A DNA stretch of 64,000 bases from Camillea tinctor (GCA_022578605.1 MU394093.1:1-64000); one strand, 5' to 3'; numbered from the stretch's first letter, positions 46,301 to 59,004 are shown. Notes: a model not told the origin generated them from the letters alone. Program-made: numbers and translations.

Positions 46301-47300
46301 TACATACCATCATATGCATTTAAAGCAGTTCACCGCTAAAGTACAATTGTGTACAAATGAAAGAGCGAGAGCCGAAGAATTCTAGTTCCCAGTTATCCAG
46401 TCCCATTGTCCAAGTCCAGAAGCTGCCGAGACCTGGTTCGATGGCGTAGGTGCCAAACACACGGGATCGGAGGTTTAACGATTGGGATTCGGAGCAAGTA
46501 CGCATACTTAATTGTAAACAAGCACTACACTTTAGTTTAAACCAGAATACATTGGTTAATGCCGCTACATGCATTGGGGAATTCTGGGCTGCTCTGAAGT
46601 TTTAGTTATATTTCAAGTTATGCACATGTAGGTTATAAGTCTGTAAATAAAAAAGAAAGAAATCGCGATGTTGGAATCGAATTCGACAATACGAAAAACG
46701 CATGCTGGTAAACTACGGAGTACACATATACATACAACGAAACAAACAACCATACATAACGTCCATTGGTTTGAAAGCAAGGGAAGGGAATGAAGGAGAG
46801 AATCAGGAACCCCCCTTTTTAAACGTCGACAGTGCAGGAACAGGGATTTGCTATGCAGCAGCCCCCTTTTCTGGTCGCCCTTGGTGCTGGGTTTATCCTT
46901 CGACCATGCCCTTACTGGCCTGAGAGGACAACGCTACCCTTGGACCTTGCGTGTTAGTTTAAAGTATCTAAACCGTGTGAGGCAAGGTACCTTGCCGATC
47001 GTCGCCGGTTTGGACAGTGCCTTATTCACTCGCGTAACACGAGCACAACAAAAGGGTACCCTGTCAGCCTGCAAAGGAAAAAGGAAAAAGGAAAGCGGAA
47101 AAGACGCTGGGCTGGACTGCCTTTAGTAGTATACCCTAGGAACTCTAGAACTACCTAGGTAGTGTAGTATAATTGAAATCGATCATGCTAAATGGGGAAA
47201 TTTTAAACACGCAGATATGTACTTATACTAACTAGTTCCCAGAATATGGGATATGTTTAGAGGGCTGAATCATGCCATTCATCTTGGAATTTGGCAAACA

Positions 47301-47322
47301 AATAATAATAATAATAATAATA
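47301..47322. repeat. (ATA)n microsatellite
   Basis: About seven trinucleotide units in non-coding DNA. Confidence 0.85.
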
Positions 47323-48792
47323 GGAATCCCCCCTGTTAAATATTTAACACTACTGTTACTCCTACTTCTTACATGGAAAGCCTTACCTACCTTCTCCTTT
47401 GCATTCATACTTAGCGTCTGCTACGCCAGTGAGGTTTCGCGTTCGAACTGGGGGAGGGGAGGACAAGGGGAAAAAAAGAGATAGGGCAGGAGTGGGAAGA
47501 AAAAAGAAAAGAAAAAAAAAGGAAAGAGAAGGCTTAAAAAAAGAAACAGGAGCTATGTACTTCGGAAGATAAAAATGAATTCAAACCCTGTATAGGTTGA
47601 TAGGTTCATATAAAAAGAATGATAGAACTCGTCATCACCTTACTACTTACTTATATGCCTTACTTACGCTATGTATCTTTTTAACCTCGTATAAGGGCAA
47701 GGTACGCACCAGATATATAGTAGGTAGTTGCCTACATACTTACATATACCTTTACTTTATATCTACCTATTCATATTACGGCTATGGTATGACCATTAGT
47801 ACCAATTGGCACCGCCATTAACATCAATATTGGTAGTGGCAGTATATACCTAGGTTAGGTTAGAATGGGGTATATTCACCTCCAACTCTAACTCGCTTCC
47901 TTGGCTTGCGTGGTTCCTGAATTTACTTACAAATTATAAGTAGTGTACATACATAGGTTACATACATACATATCTTGGTACGTACATTATTATATTCACT
48001 CATCCATTCATACATCATATTTCATTATATATGCACGCCGATCCTAGACGTCCCGAGACAGGGAATGGGGAAGAAGAGACCGGCTTGAAGTCACGTCAAC
48101 AAATCATTCGACAATTCGATTGTCAAACTGCGGGTTTCGGGTCGTCTTCTTCTCCATCTTGACCGGGATTTGACGCGTTTTCGTTTGCCTTTTACCTTTC
48201 TTTCCCCTATCGTTATTTCTCTTCTCGGTTGCAGCGGTTTGCCTTTCCCAGTGTACTACCTCTTCCCCAGCAATGCGGCTGGAGTAAAAACAAAAAAAGG
48301 GGGGGACCGTTCCAATCTTTCTATGCTCGAGCGCATCTGCATACCTACACACATAACCTATCGACCTACCTATATTATAGAATCCCTTATTATTACTACC
48401 TGCCTACTCTTGTTCCTACCTCGCCTAAACGGGTCTTCATACACAACCTACTGACGTCCCAGTATCCGTTACATAGCCGAAGCCGACTCGACCACTGCGG
48501 ACCTATGTTTATATTGCAATAGCTCGCATGCTAAGTAGGATCATCAGTGCCAGTACCCGTTTCTGTCCAAGTAGCCAGCCAACGACTCGAGGGCCTTGGT
48601 CTGTGTGGTAGACCTGGTGTGTCTGTGAACACACCTACCTGGCGGTTCCCCCATTGGGGACGGACGGGACGGGACGGAACGGAAAAGCATAGGATAAGAC
48701 AGAAAGGGTAGGGGACGAGAGAACTAGTAAAGAGGGAGACAGAAATAGAGGGGGAGAGAAAGAAGAAGAAGGAGAAGAAGAAGAAAAGCACC

Positions 48793-51700
48793 ATGCCGCC
48801 GCAAACGCAAAGACAGCCATCCCCGTCGCAAGCACATGCGCCGCAGTTCCATCGTCCTACTCCCCCACAGTCGAGCTTCTATACGTCGCCGCCGTTACAA
48901 TCGTCATCGGTGTTTTCGAGGTTCTCACCCGGAGGGGAGGGGACCAAGGAGCCGTATACGCCGCAGAACTACAACCGTGCGCGCACACCGTCGAGAGCCG
49001 AGTTTGATGCTCCTCCCAGGCGGGGATCGATCGCCAACAATAACAACCATTACAACGGTAATCGTCAAGTTAAGGGGAGCGATAGCAATGGTGTTGATAC
49101 AGGTATCGGCATCGGCATCGGTCTTGGGTTTAGTGGTGGGAGTATCGCAGAAGACGAAGATGAAAGCCGAGGAGTTGTTGGTGGAATGGGGATGGGGATG
49201 GGGATGGGGATGGGAATAAGTGCGAGTGTAAGGAGAAGAGCAGAAGAGGGAGCCATACCGATTAATATAGCTGTAGACGAGGAGGATATTGCGACAGGTG
49301 GTACTAACTTGAACACTAGTAATGGTAGTGGTAGTGGTAGTGGCAGTGGTACTAATAAGGTAGGTACTACTGCTGCTGCTGCTACTAATGGCAACAGCAA
49401 TGGCAGCAGCAACGGCAACAGCAGCAGCAACAATGGCGGAAGCGGCGAGGACAATTCTGGTAATCGACATATCGGAACTTACCCTAAAAACGAACCGAGC
49501 CAAAGTCAAATTCAATTTGAGTTTCAATTCGAGACGCAGAAACAGCAAGAGCAACAACGATATCAGCAATATCAGCAGCAAGAGAGGGTGCAGATGCAGA
49601 TGCAGATGCAGCAACAGCCGCATAACAAAGGTAATAATTACAGTCAAGCTTCTAACCAGAAACATAAAAAAACCACCTTCTTTTTTACACTACACTAGTT
49701 TCGATTCAAACTCTCATCCCGTTCCATCCTAACCTATTCTCTCTTTTAATATTATTATTATTATCCTTACTACCTTAACCCCTTTTTTTATCACCCCTTC
49801 TTTTCTTTTCTTTTCTTTTGACTTTTTTCCTTTTTTTTAAAGTTTGTATACCCCCAAACCTCTTGTTTCAAGTAAAACCCATTTAAAGTAATTCCCTCTT
49901 TCAATTACCACCACCAACAACACCAATACCAACACCAACACAAGCTTACACTACCTGCTTATTACCATCTCCAACTAAAACGGAATTGTACACACGTCCA
50001 ACCCACTCAACTCACCTACCCACTCACACATCCACATACCACTATAACGACGACGACTTGATTTTTTTGTTTCTCTTTTTTCCCTCTTCCCTCTTCCTTT
50101 TTTCTTTTTTTTTTCCTCCTTTCCATACTTTTTTCTTCTTATTATATTTTCTTTCTCATATTGGTGTGTTCTTTTGTGTTAGAAAAAAAAAAACCCAGAA
50201 GAAAGAAGAAAGAAAAAGAGAAGAAAAAAAGGAAGAAAAAAGTCATCATATTACCTTTACCTCTTCCTCTCTCTCACTCACACTCTTCCTTCATTTTTTT
50301 TACTATTGCGAGAAAGACTACCTACTACCTACTACCTACCCACCTACCCACCTATATCCAAGAGTGTCTTGTCTTAGTACTGCAGTGACTAATGATTCAA
50401 TCGTCTTCTTTTGATTCTTTTCAACAGCCACCGCGACAACAGCAACATCATCTACTGGAACGAACTACTCTCGTTCGTATCGAGCGTCTCAATCGCAGAA
50501 CCAATCTTTGAATTCCGACTTTAACTCCAACTTTCATCCCGCTCCCGCCTCCAATTCGGTCTCGAACCCTATCTCGAACCCGACCTCCTTCGCCTACCGC
50601 CATCGCGCCGCCTCGTCTTCCGTCTCCGCCTCCACGTCTGGCGCCCCTCCTAGAAAGTCTTCTCTCCTACCCCCGCCTCGCAATACGAACAATAAGACAT
50701 TTACCCCCCTCCCGCCACTGGCATCCGACACCGTCCCGCCGACAAATGTCGAACATTCCGAGCCACCTGCTACTTTCTTCTTCGACCCCTTGAACAGTCC
50801 CCGCCGCCACTCGCGCGCGAGCAGCACCGGAGCTGCTAGTGAGGGTTTCCGAAACCTCAATCGATGGTCTTCCTCTACCGCCTCGAGTCGAGCTTCAGCC
50901 TGGGATCACTTTCATCAGCATCAGCAACAACAACAGCAACATCAGCAACAGCAACCACAACAATTCCAAACCCAGCACACTAGGCTGAATAGCTTCTCGC
51001 GTCGCATGAGTATAGACTCGGTCGGGATCCTAACTGATCCTCACTTCACCCAATCGCCCCCCCAGAGATCTTCTCCACGTAAGCTAAGCAAGCGACGGCC
51101 TTCTACCGGAACGAACGTTTCTCCTAGGACTACAGTAACGGCTCGGAGAGTGTCTCCCGCTCCATCCTCTAGCACCTCGGCCCCGCCCCCGAATTTACCT
51201 CCTATTGTTTCCCTCCCATCTCTCGACATCGACCCCGAAACGGTCACTTTCAGTACCGAATCATCGGCGCGCGCCATGAGCCGTGCCAGTCCGGCCACCA
51301 CCACCCCCAATTCGATATTCTCAAGCCAGCATAACGGAGAACAGCGAGACTATTTCTGGAATGACCTTGCAAACCCCGCCCATAGGACCGCATCACCCGT
51401 TACTACTCGAACAAACCAAGCACTCCTCCCGGCAGCCACGCTTACCCGCGAATCCACCATGCCCGAGAAGAAGGGTCATGCAAGGACCAGGTCAGGAGCC
51501 ACCAAGAATAGCGCCGAGTCAACTAAAACTAAAGACCGTTCTAGCAAGCCTTCCCAAAAGGCCATGCTTTCCAAGGCCCTGTCGAAAGCGAATGCCGCCG
51601 TCGAACTTGACAATGCGCAGGACTACGAAGCCGCGCGCGAGTCGTATATAGAAGCTTGTGATCTCCTACACCAGGTCCTGGCGCGAACGAATGGCGAAGA

Positions 51701-54554
51701 TGATAGGAGGAAGCTAGAGACCATTGTAAGTTGTATATTCTATACCAATTCGCCCTCTTCGTGCTACTAATGAGGCTCGCCTATAGCGCCAAACATATAC
51801 GAATCGCATAGCAGAGCTAGACGCCCCACCACCCGTGGGATCCCAGGATGACAAGGCACTCCCTGCTAGGCCCGACAGTCTGAATCAATACGATGTCTAT
51901 GTGGACCAAGGAAACGACGGGGCAAACTCTCAAGCGGCGCACACCCTTTCCAGGGAACGCTATAACACAAAGACACCCGACCTGTCGTCGCGCTACACGC
52001 CCTCTCCAAGTATAGGTACTGATCAACTTCCACTCCAATCCTCCTTCTCCAGATCTCCCATGCGCCGCAACTTTGAGGGCAGTGCGCTCAGCATCCCTCG
52101 AACCGAGGAACCCATTATACCCCCACCCCTATCGCCTCGTCGCCCTGGCTCTTCACCCAAACCGGGAAGCCCAGAATCCATTGTGCGCCAGGACTTTTCC
52201 GTACCTCACGACCGACTAAGTGCTTCTTCAGGTTGGAGAGGCGGCCATCGACGAGCCGCTAGCCACGAATCCGCATCATGGCTAGATCCAATTGAAGAAT
52301 CGGGAGGCTCAGCCGCGTCCTCCGTACACTCAAGATCCTCCTCGCTCGGCATTCGACGAAAACACCTCCGCCACATTAGCGGTGATACGGAGGCAGAGTT
52401 CGATGCCGCCTTAGATGCAGCTGTCGAAGCAGCATACGATGAAGGCTTCGACCCCATGGAACCGGCTGATATGGGCTACGACATGGACGGCGACGGTAAC
52501 GATCTCGACGTGCTAACCAACGCGAGACGCAAGGTGGAAATGGCCAAAGAACGAGTGCGGCAGACGGAACGAGAGGCCGCCATAGAGCTTGCCCGCGAGC
52601 GCGAACGCCAGAGGCAACTCTCCCTGAGCCAAGAATCGCAAACCTTCAACGGAGACTTCTTCGACGCCAATGATTCAGACGAGGAGGAGGAGCGCATGCT
52701 GGAGGAAATGACCAAGGGGGCCCTTATGATGGAAGACTTCACCTTTGACCAGCCGTCTAGGTCCCGATCGAACGTTCCCAGAGAGTCCGACTCCAGCGGA
52801 CTGACCAGCCGGACGTGGCACAGCTCGATAGGTTCAAGCCCACCAACTACGATGACGGGATTGTCAACAGTCACCGAGATGGCGCCGCCACCCATATCCA
52901 AGGAATCACCACCTTCGTTACCCCCGCCGCCACAAGCTCTACCACAGCTACCACAGGGCCGTCCTCCATCCGCAACTGGGGTACGTAGCCGTCGCCTATC
53001 GGGCCAGAATGCAAAGCAACTCAAAATTGAGACATCCAAGATTGGCCAACCGCCGAACATCCCCCTACCACCGATCTCTACAACCGCCATACCCTCGAAA
53101 TCTTCTAATTTTATTGCCCAGCAGCGACAGGCCCTGTCGGCAACCTCCACACGTCCAGGTCCCTTCTCCATGCGTGCCCCCTCTTCCCCCAGTCGAGAGA
53201 TTAGAGAGATCAGAGAGATTAGCCCGTCCGACACGACGGCTCCCCAGAGTCCAACTAACATGCAGGCGTTCGGTCTTGAACTCGATGATCGTCGAACCGG
53301 CTCGCCCGCGTCCACCCGCCACCCCCTTCGTGAGAATTTCTCGTCTTCTAGTCTCAAGGCTTTGAAAACGCGCCAGGTCTCCGTGTCGCATATGGATGAT
53401 TCGGACATGTCCCCGAATACGCCCCTTAGCCACCAATTGTCTAATTCAGTACTTCCCCGTCCTCCTGCCGTCCCCGCCCTACCTACGCCGATCGTCGGCG
53501 CCTTTCACGAAAAGATGGCCGGTGGCTTTAGCGGGTTGCACCTTTTCGATTCCGACTTCCACTCGCCTACCGCGCGGTCGCCAAGCCTACACCATCAGCA
53601 GTTCAGCTCCGATATACCAATGCCTCTAGAACCTTGCCCCTCTGATGGCATGCTCAGGCCGTTCTGGCTTATGCGTGCCCTGTACCAAACTCTCGCCCAC
53701 CCACGGGGCGGATATATAAGCAATCGACTTTTTGTTCCTCGTGACGCTTGGAAGGTCAAAGGCGTCAAGCTGCGAGCTGTGGAAGATAAGATTTCTCAGT
53801 GTGATCTGCTTACCGCAGCGCTTCTCAAACTCGCAAGGGTAGACAGCAACGATGCAGATGCAGTTCTCGAAGAGATGCAAAGCTTTGAATCCATTCTCGA
53901 ATCGGTTCAAAATGCTCTAACGAGAAAGTTAGGAGCTGAGGTTGGTACCCAAGGCCTCAGCCTGCTCCGGGACGAGAAGGACAGTGAAGCCACACCTGCT
54001 GTTCCGCGAAGTTCCAGTGTCAGCAGCAAAGCTGGCGCATTTAGCTGGCGCAGGCTGAAGAGCAAGGGGTCAGGCGTGAACCTGTCTAGTGCGTATGGTA
54101 GTAAATCCAGTAGTGGTGGAGGCACCGCTCCTACAATCCCCGAAAGGGATGTCCTCAGTCCAGGAGGGTCCATACCAAGTTTGCCGATGACGGCTCATCC
54201 TAGCAGTAGGCCTGCTAAGAGAGATGTTACGTCGGCTAAGTTTGATGGTCCTTGGGCGAACTACATGGCAAGCCTAGCACGTCTGTTCGATGCTGCTCAG
54301 ACAGTTGGTATGTCAAGATTTCCACAACTTGAGATGTGATGTCTGTACTGATATATATATAAATAGATCAAATTGCGCGACAGGTTGAAGATCCTGGTCT
54401 TCGTCACGCTGACAAGACGCAAGTTGGGCTTGAGCTGTGCACTAGGCATGCAGCAGAATTCTTCGGTTTCTACATATGTCGCTTCGTGCTGGCTGATCTG
54501 GCCTTGCTACTTGACAAGTTCGTTAAGAGAGGCAGTGAATGGGTTCTCAACTGA
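48793..54554 (+). CDS. Large MIT-domain protein, mostly disordered
   Basis: Four exons, 48793-49630, 50428-51725, 51787-54307 and 54367-54554, encode 1614 residues. The first, 797-bp intron is inferred: donor AAAG|GTAATA and acceptor TTCAACAG|CC agree in phase, and the second exon has no usable in-frame ATG before 51007. The N-terminal half is low complexity: TSPPLQ and NRARTPSRAEF, GMGMGM, GSGSGS and Q/H-rich runs. Around residues 657-725 lies an MIT three-helix domain (AMLSKALSKANAAVELDNAQ, then YEAARESYIEACDLLHQVL). A coiled-coil-like segment (KERVRQTEREAAIELARERE) and a conserved C-terminal block (GMLRPFWLMRALYQTLAHPR on to RLFVPRDAW) follow. MIT domains bind ESCRT-III tails or microtubules, so a role in endosomal sorting or cytokinesis is plausible but unproven for this fungal family. 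The last exon encodes a helical FGFYICRFVLADLALLLDKF tail. Confidence 0.78.
49186..49213. repeat. (GGGGAT)n run inside MIT gene
   Basis: In-frame hexamer repeat encoding alternating Gly-Met; likely length-variable. Confidence 0.85.
49631..50427 (+). other. Inferred 797-bp intron of the MIT gene
   Basis: Non-coding block with (ATT)n at about 49752, (TTTTC)n at about 49800 and long pyrimidine tracts at 50060-50150 and 50260-50310. It is much longer than the other introns here. An internal promoter or alternative leader could explain the tracts. Confidence 0.55.
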
Positions 54555-55700
54555 GCGTACCATGATAGTAGTGGTGGTAGTGGTGGTAGTGGTAGTGCAA
54601 GCAATGATGTATACATCTGTGTCCTAGCATGTATCTTCAAGCAGCAAAACTTGGACACAACCAGGGGCTTAGTCTCAAGTAGACTTTACAAGTCCGACTT
54701 CTCTCCAATGGGCAGACTAGTGGCGGCCCCGATGGATACCCCAGCACCGAGGCTTGTTCAAACCTTTGAAGAGCAAGAGTGACTATTATGTTCAGTCCTG
54801 TTCTTCAAAACTCACTGGTTGCATTCAATCAAATCATAGATGGGTTCCTTGCTGCCTAAATCATAGAGGGAAGAAGGAGAGGAAAGCTATCTCATTTGAA
54901 AGATTTGAAGAAGGGGGGCAAACCACCTTCGATGATATGGAGACAACCAAGTTATTGTTACAACTGACCTTCGTTCATTTACTTTTTCTTCTCATTATCT
55001 TCTCCCGACGTAGAAATACCACTGAGGCGCTGGCGGGAATAAACAGTGCAACAAGATACCAAAATGGGTTGTCTATTTGTCTATTCGAACTGTATATTGT
55101 TTCTTTCCCGGCCTTTCTTTTTTCTTTCTTATTCAATGAACCCCTAGAAGCTATATAAAGGAGGGTGCTATTTTTCTCTTTTGGAAGGCCTCAGCTGGGC
55201 GAGATTATTTTCGTTTCGTCACAGAAGTTTCCTCCTCTTTTTTCCTCTCCTTCGCTTTCTACCTATCTACTTCTAGAGCAGAGAAAAGAAGAAGAGAAAT
55301 AATTGTACATACCAGATAACGAGTCCAAGTCCTCCTTCTTCCCCTTACTCAACCAATCAAGCAACCAGAAAAGAAAGGCTGTGAAATAGAACAAGATCTT
55401 CGATAGCTCCCTGATAATAACCATCTATGCTATGAAAGTTATCTTCATGTGTACCTATAGGTTATGTAGGTATATAATATGTATGTGACAGGAAAGGTTT
55501 TATGATGTGGTTCTGTAAGGAACCGAGTGACCTTTTCCTATTTATATTTTGACTCCTTTTGTTTTATATACTTCGTCTTGGCCGATGAATATTAGGAGAA
55601 TTACGATCCAGAATCCCTTGATTGGGTTATAGGTGGACAGGGTAACACTACTGCTAATCCCATATTTCTAGCCTCATCGTGCCTCCTCATCTACTTAAGC
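54555..55700. other. Convergent 3' spacer, MIT gene to TIM-like gene
   Basis: Begins with a (GTGGTA)n run at about 54571-54596, only some 17 bp after the MIT stop. The rest is AT-rich and holds no recognised gene. Confidence 0.6.
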
Positions 55701-56630
55701 CTATATCTCCCGATCCTCGCTATCAACCCTGTCGACCTTATCCCCCATCCCGGCGACCTCCAGTATGGTCTTGTAGAACTGCTTCGGATCGTGCGCGAAC
55801 CGGCCCAGGAACAGACCGTCCACTGCCTGCGCCTCCTCCTCCTCGCCTTCCTCACCACTGCCGCCAGGAGCCAGCTTAGCGTAGAGCCCCGGCCCCGCGC
55901 TGCCCCCATACACGATGCGCGTGCTTCCCGAGCGGGAGGCCACGCAGGGAAGCCGGCGCACCCGCCGCGCCACACCCACGACGTGGTCGGCGCCCGCGGG
56001 CTCGGCCGCGCCGATGGCCCAGACGGGCTCGTAGGCGAGGATTATGTCGGCGGCGGGATCCACACGGGAGAGGAGGACCTCGAGCTGGGAGGACATCTCG
56101 CCGGCGGCGGCGGCGACGGCTTGTCGCTTTTCGGCCGGCGAGGCGGCGGCCAAGGCCGAGGGAGAGGAGTAGTAGGCGGGCCGCGTGATCTCGCCCACGC
56201 AGATCAGCGGCGTTATGCCGTTCCGCGCGGCGGCCTCGACTTTGAGAGAGGCCAAGGCGTCGGTCTCGCCGAAGAGGCGCCGGCGCTCGGCGTGGTTGAT
56301 CTCAAGGAGGCGGCACCCGACCTCGGCGAGGACGCGGGGGGATACTTCGCCGGTGTAGGCGCCCGAGTCGGCGTGGTGGGCGTCTTGGGATCCCGGGATG
56401 ATGGTTATGGGAGAAGGGGTGGAGGAAGAGAGCTGGGAGATGGAGGAGACGAGGGTGATGTGGTCGGGGATGAGGAATATGTCGGTGGTGGAGGAGAGGG
56501 CGGAGAGGGTGGAGGGGGAGGAGCGGCGGAGCAGAGAGAGGAAGGTGTTGATGTATGAGGCGGTTTGGGAGGCGGAGAAGTACATCTTAGTTGAGACGCC
56601 GACGATGCGGCGACGAGGGGAGGCGGACAT
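55701..56630 (-). CDS. TPI-like isomerase, probably L-erythrulose-1-phosphate isomerase (EYI1/EryH type)
   Basis: An intronless 309-residue TIM-barrel protein. Catalytic residues are visible: Lys15 in VSTKMYF, His113 in INHAERR and Glu201 in AYEPVWAIG; phosphate-binding YGGSAG lies at 241-246. It is not an ordinary glycolytic enzyme. The usual NWK becomes STK, the Ser-for-Asn change I associate with EryH/LerI isomerases. The C-terminal phosphate loop reads DGLFLGRFAHDP in place of the usual GG-A-L. The protein is about 60 residues longer than TPI, with Ser-rich and Glu/Gly-rich insertions. The proposed reaction interconverts L-erythrulose 1-phosphate and D-erythrulose 4-phosphate. The RpiB-like and DAK-like genes downstream in the window support this: together they make the three-step route to erythrose 4-phosphate. 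Confidence 0.85.
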   Translation of the reverse strand: MSASPRRRIVGVSTKMYFSASQTASYINTFLSLLRRSSPSTLSALSSTTDIFLIPDHITLVSSISQLSSSTPSPITIIPGSQDAHHADSGAYTGEVSPRVLAEVGCRLLEINHAERRRLFGETDALASLKVEAAARNGITPLICVGEITRPAYYSSPSALAAASPAEKRQAVAAAAGEMSSQLEVLLSRVDPAADIILAYEPVWAIGAAEPAGADHVVGVARRVRRLPCVASRSGSTRIVYGGSAGPGLYAKLAPGGSGEEGEEEEAQAVDGLFLGRFAHDPKQFYKTILEVAGMGDKVDRVDSEDREI

Positions 56631-58379
56631 GGCTGCGTTTTTCTTTATTATCTTATTATTCCCCTTCCTTTCAAATAGTAGTGGTGGTGGTGGTGATAAT
56701 TTTTGTTGTTGCTTTTCTTGTATGTTACAGTTGAGGTCGTAGATAGGTTGACAATGCTATCCTTGATGTTGATGTTGTTGTAATTTGTTGTTATTGTATA
56801 AAAACGAATAAAAGAATTGTTGATTAATTAGTTTAGCTACTACTAGCTGTTTGGTAAATCACCTTTTTTGGTTTGTTTTCTATTTGGTTCAAGTTAGCTC
56901 AAGACTCCCAGAACTTCGGATGGACTCATTGGGTAATAATATGTGCATCTAGTATCGATAGGACATAAGACCCAGTCGACCGTATAGTATAAGTTGATGT
57001 ACATACTTACTTACTATGTAGAACATAATACTTAATTTAGCCCTTAGTTTGGTTACATAGATCATTAAAGTATAGGAGATTAAGTTTGTGCTACAGTATT
57101 AAAAGAAGGGACCCCTGAACTGAATCTCAAACTCTCTTCTAGTCTCTCTTTTTCTTTTTCTCTCTAACCTTAGGTACCTAGGATGTAGGCACCCGAAATC
57201 TATACGTTTACTTAAGTCGACAACGGTGCCCCGTAGAGAGAAAGTTGACCTAATGTTACGCCCCCCCTTTTCCTTCGTGGGGAGACACAAAATGTTGAGT
57301 TGTCATTGACCTCTATATAAGTTCAATGATATGTGTAGAATACGATTATTCATGTTTCTTTCATTTATTATTATTATTATTACCTCTAAAGGTTTTGTAT
57401 CCTTTTCTCTTATTTGCACTGTTTCCGGTTCCCTAAATTCTCTTGATTTGGGGTGGCAACGTACATCAATCAATACATCTTATATCCATACATACATGCG
57501 GTAAGGCAAGTCACATCACATCACATCAATGACAAACAAACAATACCTGACAGGCAGGCCGACAAGTCAGATATATGGAGCCAAAAAAAAAAAAATTCAG
57601 ATAGATGCAGACAGACCTTGTAATGTACATACATAACCTATAACCTACATACATATAGGTTACTGTAGGCGCGCAACGCATCTGACGCAGGTCCAGACCC
57701 AATTGTTTTTCCTTGCCACGGAATTATCGCTGGTATCCTCTCTCCGGCTTTGTCGCCTAGGAGTGGCCACCCCCGACTTGACTGGCTTGCCTAGGATACA
57801 GAGAAGGAGAGATATGGACTTGGCCAGGCGGTCGGGGTTTTATGCCTGCTGCTGTATGTATGTGCTATGTATGTACGAGGATGTACGAAGATGGGTCTGG
57901 GAATGGTCAGGCGTCCATGCAGGCCTTTCCGCCCCCCGGCATAACGCTATTTATTAACTTACCCTAGCTAAAACCGCTTGACAATCCGAACTAAGTCCTT
58001 CCTCCATACTAGGGTAAGCTGCCAACTTCACGATGTTGTCGGGTTATACTTGACTACGCTCCGATTCAGGAGGTTGGGGGGGCTTTTGCCGGACTATTAT
58101 GATACTTGTCACGAAAATCTTATGCATAATCTGATAATCTTATTCGTAAGACTTCAAAAACAGATAGTCAAGTTGTGATTTTCCATTTTGTTTTTGCTTT
58201 TACTTTTATGTTCTTTAGGGTGAGTTGATACTTGGAGCTCACAATACCACCGTTTCAAACTCGTATACGAGCTGTGAATGTAGATCGGGCATATACGTGT
58301 ATGTGGATGTGTTTTTGCGTGTGCGAAACTCAACGAGCTCCCTCAACGCTCTTCTAGCAGTAATTTAGCCATGCCGAAT
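56631..58379. other. Intergenic region upstream of the TIM-like gene
   Basis: Promoter side of the TIM-like gene and 3' end of the RpiB-like gene. Has (ATT)n at about 57366-57382 and a CACAT run at about 57511-57527. No conserved frame seen; an open frame at 57703-57957 has no recognisable features. Confidence 0.6.
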
Positions 58380-59004
58380 TTACAACTCCTTCTCGAGCTC
58401 TGAGATGACGTTCACCTTCGCAGCGCTGGCGCTGTTGGTGTCAAATACGTAACCGAGCCATTCCTTGGCCAGTCGCCGCGCGAGCTCCAGCCCTACCACT
58501 CTCTCGCCCATGCAAAGCACTTGAGCATTGTTGCTGAGGACTGCCCGCTCGACCGAGAAGCTGTCGTGAGCGGTGACGGCACGGACCCCCTTGATTTTGT
58601 TGGCCGAGATAGCGACACCGAGACCGGTTCCGCAGATGAGCAAAGCGCGGTCAACCTTGCCCTCGGCTACAAGACGGGCGGCGTCGGCGGCACGGTGCGG
58701 GTAGGCCGTCTTGTCGTCGGTGCTCCCGCTACCAACATCTATAACCGACTCGACGCGAGGGTCGTTCTCGAAGTCGGCCTTGATCTTGTTCTTGTAGGTG
58801 ACGCCGGCATCCTATTAATGAAGAGAGAAATACAATTAGCCTTGGGGGTTTTTTTTTTTCCCGTCATTCATAGACATTGCAAATTTTAGGCATTGGAGGA
58901 TTGAATATAATAATTCGATATAGATATAGACTTTTAGAGAGAAAGCTTAAGAGAAAACAACTTACATCACAGCCGACGGCGATTTTCCACTTTGGTGCAG
59001 CCAT
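58380..59004 (-). CDS. RpiB-family isomerase, probably D-erythrulose-4-phosphate isomerase (EYI2/EryI type)
   Basis: Two exons, 59004-58966 and 58811-58380, encode 156 residues. The join gives VGCD|DAGVTYK, restoring the RpiB N-terminal strand and substrate loop. The active-site block [17 protein letters not shown], with catalytic Cys about 73, is intact. [20 protein letters not shown] and [15 protein letters not shown] follow. True RpiB interconverts ribose and ribulose 5-phosphate. The bacterial EryI/DerI and yeast EYI2 relatives instead convert D-erythrulose 4-phosphate to D-erythrose 4-phosphate, and the [14 protein letters not shown] wording matches my memory of that subgroup. Filamentous fungi normally use RpiA for the pentose phosphate pathway, so an RpiB member beside a DAK kinase favours the tetrose role. 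No targeting signal is seen. Confidence 0.87.

Larger units (their letters stand above)
39035..48792. other. 9.8-kb AT-rich gene desert with LTR remnants
   Basis: No complete gene is recognised on either strand in almost 10 kb; open frames are short and featureless. Contents: (GT)n at about 39761-39789, solo LTRs at 41224-41687 (with a nested element) and 43174-43303, an LTR-like fragment at 42680, an A-rich run at about 45079-45108, (ATA)n at 47301-47322, and ACCTAGGT octamers at 40777, 45240, 46182, 47153 and 47848. A more balanced-composition stretch at about 39430-39690 has an open frame on the minus strand with no recognisable domain. The last 500 bp is the leader of the MIT gene. Confidence 0.65.

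Noticed and set aside
47420..47460. tRNA-like B-box word near GCGTTCGAACTGG, and similar words elsewhere
   Set aside because: No matching A-box or cloverleaf could be drawn; no tRNA supported in the window.
50392..50510. ATG at 50392 as alternative start of the MIT protein
   Set aside because: It is in a different frame and meets a stop just before 50511, so it cannot open the main frame.
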